This document shows, in pieces, positions 42,181 through 51,547 of a DNA stretch of 64,000 nucleotides. The translations under genes were made by a program, and so were the position numbers. The DNA lies in contig JALONN010000018.1 of the NCBI GenBank assembly GCA_025454915.1, positions 1 to 64,000 of the forward strand, given 5' to 3'. A model generated the notes under the pieces. It was given only the letters and a program-made list of their open reading frames with translations, had not been told where the DNA came from and did not search any database. Numbering within the stretch: position 1 is the stretch's first letter; each line of letters begins with the position of its first letter. The DNA comes from Raineya sp. GTDB taxonomy: Bacteria > Bacteroidota > Bacteroidia > Cytophagales > Thermonemataceae.

Positions 42181-43911
42181 ATGATATTTGAAAAACAAGC
42201 CAGAGGCATCACGCCTCCCTTGTTCTCATTTCCATTGCATTTGGGTAAACCAAAGTTTACTTTAATTGAGGAAAATGAGAACAAGGATGCACTCCACCAG
42301 GATTCATTTTGGACAGGATATTTTTCCCTTTCACCAGAACAATATCAGGAATATCTAACTCGTAAAGCTGATTGGAAAATTTTAAAAGAGGATTTGGTAG
42401 CAGACCAGAAAAGCCTTTTAGAAATAGAAACCCGTTTGTTGGAGCATAAAAAAAATTATCCGAAAATATATGAACCTCTTACTAAAATAGAAGAAGAAAT
42501 AGGCTATAGAAAGCTTTTAAGAGATGATAAACAAGCAGACCTACAAACACTAAGAAGCAAAATAGAAAGTGTCTATAATGAGCAGAAAACCCTTAAAAAC
42601 AAGAGCTCTTTTTTACAGGGAGTAATTTTTTTAGTTGCAGGTATTATTTTTCTTCTAGGTGATTTAGTGGTATCGCATGAAATAGTGGCATATGCCCTAA
42701 ATATTAAAAATAATCTTGAATCTTGGAGTTTTGCTTTAGGTTTGGCAATGGTATCTATACTTTTAAAGCCTGCTTATGACAGACTAATAGAACACCCTTA
42801 TCTGTTTTCAAGCTCAAAAAGAACAAAACTTATCTACGCAATTTTTAAAATTTTCTTGGTATTTTTTGTAATAGGAACAATAACTGTCTTAGGGTACTTT
42901 CGTTATGAGGCATATAAGGCAGAACAATTAAAAGTCAGTTTACAAGTTGAATTTGAGCAACTGGAGGGAAAGGAAGTTGAGAATGCTAATGATTTACTTT
43001 TAAAGTATAATGAACTTTCTAGAAGCCTTGTTGAGAGCAAATCAAGTATGTTTGCGTTTGTTCTTTCTGGAATTATGTTTGCGATTGCAGGAGCTGTTTG
43101 TTTGGGAATAGGGTTTCCAATCCTAATAGGTTATATAAGGTTATGGTTTCAGCTACCCATGACACTTAAAAAACTACTAAGTTTAGAAGGTAAAGAGAAA
43201 AAATTGCTGGAGGTGATGCTTGCTGAATTATTCAGACTTCAGGCTGAGCAAAAAGCTCAAGCAAATTTACTTGTCTTCTTGGGAGACATTACAGCTCTTG
43301 AGACAGAAAGAGCAACCATAGAAAAAAGAATACATCAAACTCGTAATTTGATGTATCACATACAAACCAACATCAAGAAAGCCAGATTTGCAATAGCCTA
43401 TCAAAAGGGGCTTAAAGCCCATGAGTTAGAAAATACTTCAGAGCAAAAAACTACTGTTTTAGGTTTTGAGCATCCTGATGATAATAAAATAGTAGAACCT
43501 TTAGAGCATGACTTAAACAAACAGATAAATGCAAGCTCCCCAGCAGACAAGGAAATCAGTACAAATCAAATCCCTATATTTTCTGAGCTTTCACAAACTG
43601 AAAATATTACCAAAGAGTTAGAGCCTACAATATCTAAAAAAATAAGTTTCAACTACAACTCATTCCTTGAAGATTTGAAATTCTTTGATTCAGTATTTCA
43701 AAAAGATACCATGATTCTGGAAAAGGACTTTGTGAGTTTCATGAAAGAAAGATATGAAATGAATCACCAAAGCATTATTCAAAACATCAATAACCTATTC
43801 TTTGAAGATGATGAAATAGTAGTCAGTTTGGCTGGTGCTTCTTTGTGGTTTGGAAAGAGAACTCTTGCCAGAAAGAAATATTATTTCCTGTCTAAAAACC
43901 CCAATTTGTAA
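42181..43911 (+). CDS. Coiled-coil membrane protein (576 aa)
   Basis: A 576-residue protein. A cytosolic coiled-coil segment (about 60-140) precedes a pair of transmembrane helices (about 143-165 and 180-198). Another pair follows (about 222-242 and 288-320), with a second coiled coil (about 330-410), then a Ser/Glu-rich linker and a C-terminal domain (about 480-576). There is no signal peptide. No family is recognised. The four-helix, double-coiled-coil layout suggests a membrane scaffold, perhaps part of the plasmid transfer or maintenance apparatus. The next gene encodes a ParB paralogue with its own leader. Confidence 0.7.
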   Translation: MIFEKQARGITPPLFSFPLHLGKPKFTLIEENENKDALHQDSFWTGYFSLSPEQYQEYLTRKADWKILKEDLVADQKSLLEIETRLLEHKKNYPKIYEPLTKIEEEIGYRKLLRDDKQADLQTLRSKIESVYNEQKTLKNKSSFLQGVIFLVAGIIFLLGDLVVSHEIVAYALNIKNNLESWSFALGLAMVSILLKPAYDRLIEHPYLFSSSKRTKLIYAIFKIFLVFFVIGTITVLGYFRYEAYKAEQLKVSLQVEFEQLEGKEVENANDLLLKYNELSRSLVESKSSMFAFVLSGIMFAIAGAVCLGIGFPILIGYIRLWFQLPMTLKKLLSLEGKEKKLLEVMLAELFRLQAEQKAQANLLVFLGDITALETERATIEKRIHQTRNLMYHIQTNIKKARFAIAYQKGLKAHELENTSEQKTTVLGFEHPDDNKIVEPLEHDLNKQINASSPADKEISTNQIPIFSELSQTENITKELEPTISKKISFNYNSFLEDLKFFDSVFQKDTMILEKDFVSFMKERYEMNHQSIIQNINNLFFEDDEIVVSLAGASLWFGKRTLARKKYYFLSKNPNL

Positions 43912-43929
43912 CCTATTTATTTTTTATAG

Positions 43930-43955
43930 TCTAACCCTTTTAAATTTATTGTTTT
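43930..43955 (+). promoter_or_regulatory. TCTAACCC leader of the second parB
   Basis: TCTAACCCTTTTAAATTTAT, then TGTTTT and ATG. Confidence 0.6.
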
Positions 43956-44975
43956 ATGAAAAATCTTATCATTATTGAAGAACTTCGTTCTTTGATACCT
44001 GCTCCTACAGAAGAAGAAAAATCCTTACTTGAAAAATCCATTTTAGAAGAGGGCTGCCGTGAAGCTCTGATTGTGTGGAAAAAAAGTGAAGAAGAGTTTA
44101 TCCTGGTGGATGGACACAACCGATATGATATTTGTACGAAACACAGCATCAATTTTAAAACTACAGAAAAGCATTTTGAAGATATGGAATCTGTCAAAGA
44201 CTGGATGATAGCAAACCAGCTCTCTAGACGTAATCTTACAGAGCTTCAGAAGTCTTTTTTAAGAGGTCTCCAATACAAGCAAGAAAAGAAAAAGACTAAA
44301 AATGAGCAAAATCTGATTCAATTCCAAGACTCAGCCCCAGATTCTAATGGATTAACCGAAGATGCAAATTTTGCATCCTCGGTAGAAACTCAAAAAACTG
44401 ATACATCAGAAAAATTAGCTGAAGAACACAATGTTTCTTCTCGTACGATTAAGTATGATGAAAAATTTGTTGATGGTTTAGAGGCAATTACCTCCATGTT
44501 GCCAAACCAAGAAGGTGAAAAAGTCAAGCAAGATATCTTGAAAGGGATTATACCATTGCCAAAAGAAACTATTAAAGATATTTCGAAAATAGATGATGAA
44601 ATACAGAAGGAGGATATAGTTAAGGATATTGAAGCACTTGGCCACATCACCAATAAAAATGAGAAAAAGGAACAAGTCAAGCAAATTAATAATAAAGTGA
44701 AAAATGCTACTGGTTCTGGTTCAAAGAAAACAAATTTTGATACCAAAGGGGATATCAAAGGTTTGACAAAAGACATAACAGCAAAGGTTTTAGAAGATTC
44801 TAAACGAGTAGATGATATTGCTTATAAAGAACCCTTAACTGATGAGCAGAATCAGAGAAATGACATTATTACAATACTGAGTAGAGTTAAAGCCCTCAGC
44901 AGCCTGCAAAAAATTCATGATTTTATCATGATAACTATTGCTGAAGAACAAGAGATGAAAAGGCAAATGAAGTAG
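43956..44975 (+). CDS. ParB-like protein, paralogue of 23261
   Basis: A 339-residue protein. Its N-terminal ParB/Srx domain closely follows the 23261 protein (EEGCREALIVWKKSEEEFIL; VDGHNRYDICTKH; VKDWMIANQLSRRNLTELQK). An HTH is at about 145-170 (SEKLAEEHNVSSRTIKYDEK) and a longer, Lys-rich C-terminal region follows. Between the two domains (about residues 132-144) the DNA contains a 29-bp palindromic repeat (44355-44383). There is no adjacent parA; the second ParA-type ATPase is 5 kb away on the other strand. It could be a plasmid-specific regulator or a second partition factor. Confidence 0.85.
   Translation: MKNLIIIEELRSLIPAPTEEEKSLLEKSILEEGCREALIVWKKSEEEFILVDGHNRYDICTKHSINFKTTEKHFEDMESVKDWMIANQLSRRNLTELQKSFLRGLQYKQEKKKTKNEQNLIQFQDSAPDSNGLTEDANFASSVETQKTDTSEKLAEEHNVSSRTIKYDEKFVDGLEAITSMLPNQEGEKVKQDILKGIIPLPKETIKDISKIDDEIQKEDIVKDIEALGHITNKNEKKEQVKQINNKVKNATGSGSKKTNFDTKGDIKGLTKDITAKVLEDSKRVDDIAYKEPLTDEQNQRNDIITILSRVKALSSLQKIHDFIMITIAEEQEMKRQMK
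44355..44383. repeat. Palindromic element inside the second parB, copy A
   Basis: ACCGAAGATGCAAA-T-TTTGCATCCTCGGT, 14-bp arms with one mismatch. It encodes TEDANFASS in frame within the linker. A second copy lies at 51613-51641. Confidence 0.75.
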
Positions 44976-44995
44976 CTTTAATAAATATCATTATA

Positions 44996-45032
44996 AAAAG
45001 AAAGGTACTTCCTTAATGAAGTACTTTTCTTT
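44996..45032. terminator. Bidirectional intrinsic terminator
   Basis: AAAAGAAAGGTACTTC with GAAGTACTTTTCTTT, between the convergent parB-like and PIN-like genes. Confidence 0.85.
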
Positions 45033-45063
45033 GATGATTGTGCATTTATAATAAACTTAAAAA

Positions 45064-46479
45064 TTACTCTATTGTTTCTATTAATGAATCATAAAATGTT
45101 GTCAACTTATTATTTATATCTTTTGAGATTATTATTAGCCTAATTTCTCCATCGTGATATTTAAACTTTGCTATATTTTCTAACAAAAAGAGAGATTCTG
45201 AATGATTAAGTGTTTCAAAAACCAAAACCACATTATCAAATTTCTTATTTGCAATTCGAGCAGAAGCAAATGCTAATATCAAAAATGATTCCGTAGCTAA
45301 ATCATTAACAAAATCTTTCGGATTATATATAATATAGCGATGTTGTAAAACAATATGCTCTCCAGCAGAATTTGTGAAGGAATAATCAATACCTCCGTAT
45401 TTTTTTTCTGGATAAAACTGAAAAAACTCAAATCCATCAAAATAGGATAACACCCAATCAATAAAATCACTTTTTGAATTACTGGAATGAAGTTGAGCAA
45501 TATCTTGAGCTTCACTAATTGTACTTTCTTCAATTGTGTTATCAATAAGTTGCTTGGACTTGAATAGGAAATCATCAATTTTATACATCCAAAAATTACA
45601 ACCAGTTTCATCAGAAAGCTCTTTAATTAGCTCATGTCTTGGAGTTTTTTTTTCATACCACCAATCTTCTTTTACATCATTAATCACCAAAAGAATATCT
45701 TTTTTATCCTCTTTGCTTTTAGTGATAATCTGCTTCCATAGAATTAAATCCCCAAATTTCTGAAACCCTAACTTTTCTTTCTCGTCTAAATAACCAGGAG
45801 GGATTTGGTTTTTATATCGAAGATTTCCTTCTTCAATAAGTTTCAAGGTTTCTAAATAGGAAAAACCTTTAGTGGTTTTGAAATACTTCTCAAAAGCCTC
45901 TAACAATGTGTCCTTGGAGTAAATTGATTTTAGAAAAGATTTTTGCTTTTCTACATTTTCTTCAACAGTAGTTCTAAATTTCTTATAAGTGGATTGATAC
46001 TTTAATACATATTCTTTAAAGAGGTTTGTTTCATTATCAAAATCATTAAAATCTACATCTTCCAAATATGGATGTTTATCATTTTTTGAAGTTTTTTCTC
46101 TAAAGGTTTTAATTTGCCCTGTTAGGTCTTTATTAATCTTCTCCAAAATTGATGTAATAATTTTATCAATCTCTTCTAGATGCCCACTATCCTTATGATT
46201 ATTGTCCTTTTTCATTAAACTATCATAAGAATCAATCGGCTTCTGAAAAACTGTCTCACGATTCTTTAAAAATTCATATTCAGTTTGTGCAGCAATCCAT
46301 AATCTTCCTTCTTCAGCTAGTGAATCAAATAGTTTTTGAAAAATTTCGTTTCTTGCTGTTTCTGAAAAAAAATAGAAGTCAAGTAATGATGATGTGTCAA
46401 AGAAAATTAGAGCATTCTTGAAAAGAGTTTTTTCCTTTTCATCATTCATTTTATAGATATTAATATTCTCAGAGTTCAT
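45064..46479 (-). CDS. PIN-like domain protein (PIN_8 type)
   Basis: A 471-residue protein. The N-terminal PIN-like ribonuclease domain opens with LIFFDTSSLLDFYFF (acidic D near residue 28) and includes LWIAAQTEYEFLKNR. The conserved segment KFGDLILWKQI and LLVINDVKEDWWYEKK (about 240-275) supplies the second acidic group. Residues 275-471 are a separate mixed domain. Proteins with this PIN variant are common in defence islands and probably cut RNA. No antitoxin partner is adjacent, so a single-gene defence function is possible. Divergent from the primase gene. Confidence 0.78.
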   Translation of the reverse strand: MNSENINIYKMNDEKEKTLFKNALIFFDTSSLLDFYFFSETARNEIFQKLFDSLAEEGRLWIAAQTEYEFLKNRETVFQKPIDSYDSLMKKDNNHKDSGHLEEIDKIITSILEKINKDLTGQIKTFREKTSKNDKHPYLEDVDFNDFDNETNLFKEYVLKYQSTYKKFRTTVEENVEKQKSFLKSIYSKDTLLEAFEKYFKTTKGFSYLETLKLIEEGNLRYKNQIPPGYLDEKEKLGFQKFGDLILWKQIITKSKEDKKDILLVINDVKEDWWYEKKTPRHELIKELSDETGCNFWMYKIDDFLFKSKQLIDNTIEESTISEAQDIAQLHSSNSKSDFIDWVLSYFDGFEFFQFYPEKKYGGIDYSFTNSAGEHIVLQHRYIIYNPKDFVNDLATESFLILAFASARIANKKFDNVVLVFETLNHSESLFLLENIAKFKYHDGEIRLIIISKDINNKLTTFYDSLIETIE

Positions 46480-46573
46480 AGAATTTTGCTAACTAATGGT
46501 ATTCCTTGTAAATATAAAATATTTATTCAAAAAAATAAAAACTGGCAGAAATAGCCTTTAGCTCATTTTTTGC

Positions 46574-46614
46574 TATATTTAGCCCATCTAACCCTTTTAA
46601 ATTTATTATTTTTT
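46574..46614 (+). promoter_or_regulatory. -7 box and TCTAACCC leader of the primase gene
   Basis: TATATTTA (46574-46581, one mismatch to TAnnTTTG), 5 nt, then TCTAACCC (46587-46594), TTTTAAATTTATTATTTTTT and ATG at 46615. Confidence 0.7.
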
Positions 46615-48258
46615 ATGATTGATAAAGATGAAATCAAAAAGATACGAGAGTATCCTATTGAGCAGTATCTTGCCTATGAGGGATTCCAACCCCAAAATAT
46701 CAGGCATAACCATGGATATGGAGGACTTGAGTACTGGTATAATAGCCCTCTTCATGATGAAAGAACCCCAAGCTTTAAGGTTAATGAATTTACCAATACA
46801 TGGGCAGATTTTGGCTTATCAGGAACAAATACTGCATACATGAAAGGAAATATCATTGATTTTGTAATGCAATACAAAAACAAGTCCTTTATCGAAGCTC
46901 TGCAAGATATTAGTAGTGTAGCTAAATTAGAGCTTAGACCCATTGTTCAGGAACCATCTGTCGAGATTGAAAAACAGTTTGAGCAAAAAAGAAAAGAGGC
47001 TTCTTATTTGATACAAAAAGAACAACCTCTTCAAAATAAAGCTCTTCTTGACTATATCAAAGAAAGAAAAATTAGTGAGGAGGTTGCAAAAAAATATTGT
47101 AAAGAGGTTTACTGGCAATATGAGGGGAAAGATATTCCTAAACATGCATTTGGAATTTCTTTAAAAAATGAAAGCAATGCATTAGAAGTTTCTAATAGAT
47201 ATGGTAAGTATTCCTTGGGAGCTAAGGACATTACAGTTATTAAAACTCAAAACGAGCATGCTCAGAAAAATGGAGCATGGATTATTTTTGAAGGTAAATA
47301 TGACTTTATGGCTTACATGACTGAAAAGAAGTATCATGAGCCACCTTCAAATGTAATTATCTTAAATTCTATCTCTCTGACTCAAAGAGCAATTCAATAC
47401 CTTCAGAATGAGCAGGCTCAAAAAGTTCTATTATGTGCAGACTTTGATGAGGGAGGGGATAGATGTACACTTGATTTTCAGAAAACGTTCCAAAAGAACT
47501 GTTATGATATGAGAGTTACTTATCAGGGTTATAAGGATTATAATGATAAATTATTAGATAAAAAATTACATCATTTTGCTCTGAATGAACAAAAAGAAAT
47601 CAAAAAACAAGCTGGTGAATTTCAGAGTTTAGAAGCAACTAAAGAGCCTCTTGAACCTGACAAAACAATAAAACAAGCCAAACCTTGGGAGATGACTTAC
47701 CAGGAATATCAAAAAAAAGTGGAAGACATCACTAAGGCCATCCAAGAAAATGCCTATAAACAAAGAAGTGGGGCCATGAATATTACTGAAGGAATTAAGC
47801 AACGCAAAGCCTTAAATGAAGAGCTTATAGAGCTTAAAAAGCCTTTTGGTGGGGATAGAGAACTTACCTACCATGAAGTTATCAACAAGGCTCAGAGAAA
47901 TGGATTAGAGATTCCCCTGAATGTACAAGCTAGTATGCAAAAAGATGCATTGGTGATTGCACCTGTTGAGAATAGTAAAGACCAGAGCTTCTTTGCTGTG
48001 TTAAATACAGAATCCTTGAATAAGAATACCCTTAAGCAATTACAAGATACAGCAGTTTATTTGGATGATCATGATTTATTCAAATATAATAATCCTACTT
48101 TGAAAGCAGGATATTATTTAGAAAGACAACAAGTAGAAAATTTTCTCCAGAACGAGCCTATTCTGTTAAAAACAAAAGAAGCTTTATTAAAAATAAATTA
48201 CATTCAAGAAATTATCTTACATAATAAACCTGAACATAAAAAAAGCTTGGGTATGTAA
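46615..48258 (+). CDS. CHC2/Toprim primase-like protein
   Basis: A 547-residue protein. The N-terminal CHC2-like domain (about 5-105) has the motif YNSPLHDERTPSFKVN and GNIIDFVMQYKNKSFIEAL but lacks the zinc-binding cysteines, as in other Bacteroidota plasmid primases. The Toprim domain has catalytic Glu in WIIFEGKYDFMAYM (about 222) and the DxD in LLCADFDEGGDRC (about 274). The C-terminal region is charged and helical. The start at 46615 is chosen because it follows the TCTAACCC leader; an upstream ATG at 46570 precedes the leader. It probably primes single-stranded DNA after conjugal entry or at the origin. Confidence 0.88.
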   Translation: MIDKDEIKKIREYPIEQYLAYEGFQPQNIRHNHGYGGLEYWYNSPLHDERTPSFKVNEFTNTWADFGLSGTNTAYMKGNIIDFVMQYKNKSFIEALQDISSVAKLELRPIVQEPSVEIEKQFEQKRKEASYLIQKEQPLQNKALLDYIKERKISEEVAKKYCKEVYWQYEGKDIPKHAFGISLKNESNALEVSNRYGKYSLGAKDITVIKTQNEHAQKNGAWIIFEGKYDFMAYMTEKKYHEPPSNVIILNSISLTQRAIQYLQNEQAQKVLLCADFDEGGDRCTLDFQKTFQKNCYDMRVTYQGYKDYNDKLLDKKLHHFALNEQKEIKKQAGEFQSLEATKEPLEPDKTIKQAKPWEMTYQEYQKKVEDITKAIQENAYKQRSGAMNITEGIKQRKALNEELIELKKPFGGDRELTYHEVINKAQRNGLEIPLNVQASMQKDALVIAPVENSKDQSFFAVLNTESLNKNTLKQLQDTAVYLDDHDLFKYNNPTLKAGYYLERQQVENFLQNEPILLKTKEALLKINYIQEIILHNKPEHKKSLGM

Positions 48259-48270
48259 CTCAAGCTTTTT
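48238..48270. terminator. Bidirectional intrinsic terminator overlapping stop codon
   Basis: AAAAAAGCTTGGGT with ACTCAAGCTTTTTTT, between the convergent primase and 48260 genes. Confidence 0.8.
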
Positions 48271-48553
48271 TTATAGATTTCTTGTTTAATGCTTTTAAAA
48301 GGTCTTTTATTTCAGTATCTAAACTGGATTTATATAAATCAATAGCTTCTTGTAATTTATCGATAATGAGTTTTTGGCGAATAAAATTGGTACGTGCATT
48401 TTTTTTATCTTTCTCAATATTCTTGTTGTAACGACCTGGTTCAATAAGCTCGAAATATATTAATGCAATTTGCGTGATATTAAGAAGATTCAAAGAGTTT
48501 ATATCAAAATCTTCTATCGTTTTTTGGGTTACATTTTTACTTTTTCCACGCAT
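48260..48553 (-). CDS. Hypothetical protein (97 aa)
   Basis: A 97-residue basic helical protein (starts MRGKSKNVTQKT; ends KALNKKSIKKA) with no recognised domain. The Lys-rich ends suggest nucleic acid binding. Convergent with the primase gene, sharing its terminator. Confidence 0.5.
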   Translation of the reverse strand: MRGKSKNVTQKTIEDFDINSLNLLNITQIALIYFELIEPGRYNKNIEKDKKNARTNFIRQKLIIDKLQEAIDLYKSSLDTEIKDLLKALNKKSIKKA

Positions 48554-48640
48554 TTTTTATTCATCTTTTTATGAAAAAAAACAATCAAATTCTTTGTTTT
48601 TTGCACGATAATAGGCATTTTTGTAAATAAAATATTACCT

Positions 48641-48928
48641 ATGAATCTTTTTGTACAGGAGTTAAGAGAAAATAAAACATTTTACATTGCAAAAACAACG
48701 CAAGGTGACTTTATATTCGTTCCTTTCCAAAATATTGATGGCAATATACAAACTCCTTTTTTTTTCTACAAAGAAGTTTGTGAAGATGGGATAAAAGGAT
48801 ATTTATTAATGGGTATAGTTTCAAAACTCCCTAGTAAACCTTTCTTGAGAAAACCTATAATTGAAAAGGCAAGAAAACTAGATAAAGTTAGCTTCTTGCC
48901 TTTTCCCAAAAATAAGACTAAAAATTGA
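48641..48928 (+). CDS. Hypothetical protein (95 aa)
   Basis: A 95-residue beta-rich protein (FVQELRENKTFYIAKTTQGD; FIFVPFQNIDG) ending with a basic tail. No signal peptide. Divergent from the 48260 gene and convergent with the TraA-like operon. Not recognised. Confidence 0.5.
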   Translation: MNLFVQELRENKTFYIAKTTQGDFIFVPFQNIDGNIQTPFFFYKEVCEDGIKGYLLMGIVSKLPSKPFLRKPIIEKARKLDKVSFLPFPKNKTKN

Positions 48929-48930
48929 TA

Positions 48931-49353
48931 TTAACCTCCAACAAGCTTTTTAAATGATTCCTTATCTATAGAGTTATGCTTGAGGTTATGTCTATTAACT
49001 AAAACATTATGAGCATGTGTAATGTGGTACTCTATTTCTGGCATTGCCTTAACCAAAATAGAAAGAGCTTCTTCATAACTACATCCATATAAAACAGAAA
49101 CATAAGTAGGCAAAAAGTGACTTAATTTTTCCCCAATCTCTCTAAATAAATCACGCTGGAGAGCCATTGCTTTGTTGTATTCTTTCGTTTTTCTACCTTT
49201 CTTTTTTTCAACTACAACTGGATCAATGACCTTATCAGTTTCACTTTCAGAAATATTCTGTCCATTCAGATTGGAATCTTTTTCTTTAGTTTCTTGATGA
49301 TCTATTCCTGGAATATCCTCATCAAAAGATTGATAACTATTGTCTTTTCCCAT
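48931..49353 (-). CDS. Partner of the second ParA-type ATPase (140 aa)
   Basis: A 140-residue protein. The first 60 residues are acidic and probably disordered. A basic patch (KKKGRKTKEYNKAM) leads into a helical domain (about 75-120). Its ATG overlaps the last base of the ATPase stop codon, so translation is coupled. In Bacteroides elements a small protein of this kind follows the TraA ATPase near the mobilization region. A DNA-binding adaptor role is inferred from position. Confidence 0.6.
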   Translation of the reverse strand: MGKDNSYQSFDEDIPGIDHQETKEKDSNLNGQNISESETDKVIDPVVVEKKKGRKTKEYNKAMALQRDLFREIGEKLSHFLPTYVSVLYGCSYEEALSILVKAMPEIEYHITHAHNVLVNRHNLKHNSIDKESFKKLVGG

Positions 49354-50276
49354 TATATTGATTCAGTTAATGATTCAGCACTAGTTTCATCAGATTCAAC
49401 AACAAATTTCTGGATACAGTCATGTAGGCTTATTTTTCTCATTTCAGCTTCACCTAAACTCATGTAATCTTCTAAATTACTTAAATCTTTCTTTACAAGG
49501 CCAAAGCTGTCCAAAAACTCAATAGTAAGCTCCCAAGCCTCTTTTTTAGCTTTTTTACTTGTAGTTGTTTTATGGCGACTAAAAGACACGATTGTAGAAA
49601 AACGTCCAAAACTCTCGAGATTGCTTAAATAACTTTTAAAAGGAGTAAGTTTAATATGTTCAAGAAAAGCATCTATTTGATTCTCTTCTATAACCCCCCT
49701 TTTTTTATTTATAAAAGCTTTAACAATAAAGTCTTTTGCTTCCATACTATATTGATGAAGTTGTTTAACAAAAACAGATGTTCCTCTCAAATCATTTGGA
49801 GCTGCTACAATAGGCACCAAGACACCATCACAATTGCGAACAATTTCTTTTACAAAGAAGTCTGAACTCCCAGGTATATCAACAAACAAAATATCTATTT
49901 TAGAGGAACGATATTCACCCCTCTTTCTCACTTCTTTGATGATATTGATAAGCTCTTCACCTTGTGTGATGGGAATTGTTAGCACTTCAGAGACATTTCC
50001 ACCATCATAACTGTCTTTACCGTATTTGATGAGATCCTTTTGAGTATAATCTCTTGAGATTTCTTGAGGAGTCTTACCCGTTTCACGGATAATAATTTCT
50101 AATCCACGATCATAATAGTCCTTGGAGCGAGCTTGTGTAAACACACAAAGTGGTTCAGCATCAATAACTGTAACTTTTAAGCCATACTCATGGCTGATAA
50201 TGCTTGTTAGAATGGCTGTGGTTGTAGTTTTCCCTACACCGCCCTTCAGTGAGGCTACGGAAATAATTTTTGTCAT
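49353..50276 (-). CDS. ParA/MinD-type ATPase, TraA-like
   Basis: A 307-residue ParA-family ATPase with deviant Walker A LKGGVGKTTTTAIL (about 10-23), Walker A' VIDAEPLCVFTQARS and Walker B ILFVDIPGSSD. It differs strongly from the 22519 ParA (insertion after A', longer C-terminus). The start at 50276 is chosen because it follows a TAnnTTTG box and TCTAACCC leader; an upstream in-frame ATG (50381) is ignored. Similar ATPases (TraA) lie beside mob genes of Bacteroides conjugative transposons, which matches this position upstream of the relaxase block. Confidence 0.85.
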   Translation of the reverse strand: MTKIISVASLKGGVGKTTTTAILTSIISHEYGLKVTVIDAEPLCVFTQARSKDYYDRGLEIIIRETGKTPQEISRDYTQKDLIKYGKDSYDGGNVSEVLTIPITQGEELINIIKEVRKRGEYRSSKIDILFVDIPGSSDFFVKEIVRNCDGVLVPIVAAPNDLRGTSVFVKQLHQYSMEAKDFIVKAFINKKRGVIEENQIDAFLEHIKLTPFKSYLSNLESFGRFSTIVSFSRHKTTTSKKAKKEAWELTIEFLDSFGLVKKDLSNLEDYMSLGEAEMRKISLHDCIQKFVVESDETSAESLTESI

Positions 50277-50296
50277 AAGAAATAATAATTTAAAAA

Positions 50297-50317
50297 GGGT
50301 TAGATAACACAAAGATA
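50297..50317 (-). promoter_or_regulatory. -7 box and TCTAACCC leader of the TraA-like operon
   Basis: On the minus strand, TATCTTTG (50310-50317, perfect TAnnTTTG), 5 nt, then TCTAACCC (50297-50304). Confidence 0.75.
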
Positions 50318-50707
50318 AGCAGAATATTTCCACACCACCAAACAAACTTTTGCAATAATTTTTCACCAAATAAAGGTTCAATAAACCTCAATTTTTATAC
50401 GTTTTTCTGAACACTTAATAATTTCTAAAAATCTACTTTTTGTCTATTTTTAAACAAAAAATCAACACTTTAATTGCAATAAAAATACATCAAAAATATG
50501 CTATTTTATATCCTATTTTTGACGAAAAAATACACAAAAAAATTGCTATTTTTTTAGATAAAAATGTGAAATAAAAACCTCAAAAATTAGCTGATTTTTC
50601 ATTAAAAAAGCTTGAATGGATGCTTATTTTTTCAGGGTTTTTTATAGAAAACTAACCGTTTTGAATTATATTTTTTAGAAATAATTTTGTCATTTTTGAT
50701 AAAATTA
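50318..50707. other. AT-rich intergenic region, no gene
   Basis: About 390 bp between the TraA-like operon and the 3' end of the lipoprotein gene. It has many poly-A/T tracts and three or four irregular repeats of a TGCTATTTT-containing sequence (about 50500, 50550). No open frame is supported. Phased A-tracts suggest bent DNA, possibly part of a transfer or partition site. Confidence 0.45.
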
Positions 50708-51547
50708 TTATTGATATTTAATACAGCGAACGCAAAAACCATATTCTTTGTCTTTGGCTTGAATAGTTACTTCTGATTGAGATTCTGTTATGGATAAAGC
50801 TTTAGCTTGTGAAGTATTAACTTCAGAAACTGTCCAAAACATAGTTGCTGTATTTTCATTGCTATAAGTACCATTCAATTCCCTTATACCTGTATAAAGC
50901 ACATCCAAACCACTTGAACCATTTGCAAGCATTGCAGTCTTTGCATTTATTGAATCTCCTAAATTTGTAATAAGAACTTTGAAATCAGTTTCTGAAGGAA
51001 GTCTCCAACCTTGAGGACATACATTAATGTTGAAGGCTGATGAAACAGGCCAAATATATAATCTTCCTTTTTCATCACATTTTGTAAGATTATCCTGATA
51101 GCAATAATCCTTTGTAAAAGCTTCCCATGTATCCCAATTGAGATTGTTAGTCATCCACCATTGAGTGCCTACAAAGGTTTGTCCATATTCTTGGTTATCA
51201 CGAGGATCCTGAAAACTTGTTGTAATAAACTCTTCACTTGAATATGCTTCAATATATGTTCCTGATTTTATGGTTATTCTACCTTTAGTAGAACCATTAG
51301 GAACTTTTACTTTAAGTGTTGTGGGGGTTGCTTCAATTACTTGAGCTTGAAAATCTCCAAATTTTACCACATTGCTATTTGGGTTAGGATTAAAGTTAAC
51401 ACCTGTAATTATAAGTAAGGAATTTGCTCTACCAGATGTTACATTTAAAGCAGTAATAACTGGAGGCTTAGGTTCTATTCGTCTACAATCTGTTGCAACC
51501 AGAATCAAAGATAAGAAAGTTAAGTAAGAGAGTTTTAATAGTTTCAT
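50708..51547 (-). CDS. Lipoprotein with IPT/TIG and FISUMP-type domains
   Basis: A 279-residue protein with a lipoprotein signal (LTFLSLILVATDC, lipid Cys about 21). One IPT/TIG Ig-like domain follows (about 28-110: PPVITALNVTSGRANSLLII). A FISUMP-type C-terminal domain is next (about 115-279: YGQTFVGTQWWMTNNLNWDT, CPQGWRLPSETDFKVL, YGFCVRCIKY). These are surface-exposed proteins in Bacteroidota; the exact function is unknown. It stands alone among transfer genes, and could be a surface or mating-pair protein, or a passenger. Confidence 0.85.
   Translation of the reverse strand: MKLLKLSYLTFLSLILVATDCRRIEPKPPVITALNVTSGRANSLLIITGVNFNPNPNSNVVKFGDFQAQVIEATPTTLKVKVPNGSTKGRITIKSGTYIEAYSSEEFITTSFQDPRDNQEYGQTFVGTQWWMTNNLNWDTWEAFTKDYCYQDNLTKCDEKGRLYIWPVSSAFNINVCPQGWRLPSETDFKVLITNLGDSINAKTAMLANGSSGLDVLYTGIRELNGTYSNENTATMFWTVSEVNTSQAKALSITESQSEVTIQAKDKEYGFCVRCIKYQ

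Noticed and set aside
46570..46614. Upstream ATG for the primase gene
   Set aside because: It lies before the inferred transcript start (TATATTTA box and TCTAACCC leader).
50277..50381. Upstream in-frame ATG for the TraA-like ATPase
   Set aside because: It lies upstream of the -7 box, and ParA-type proteins begin a few residues before KGGVGKT, as MTKIISVAS does.
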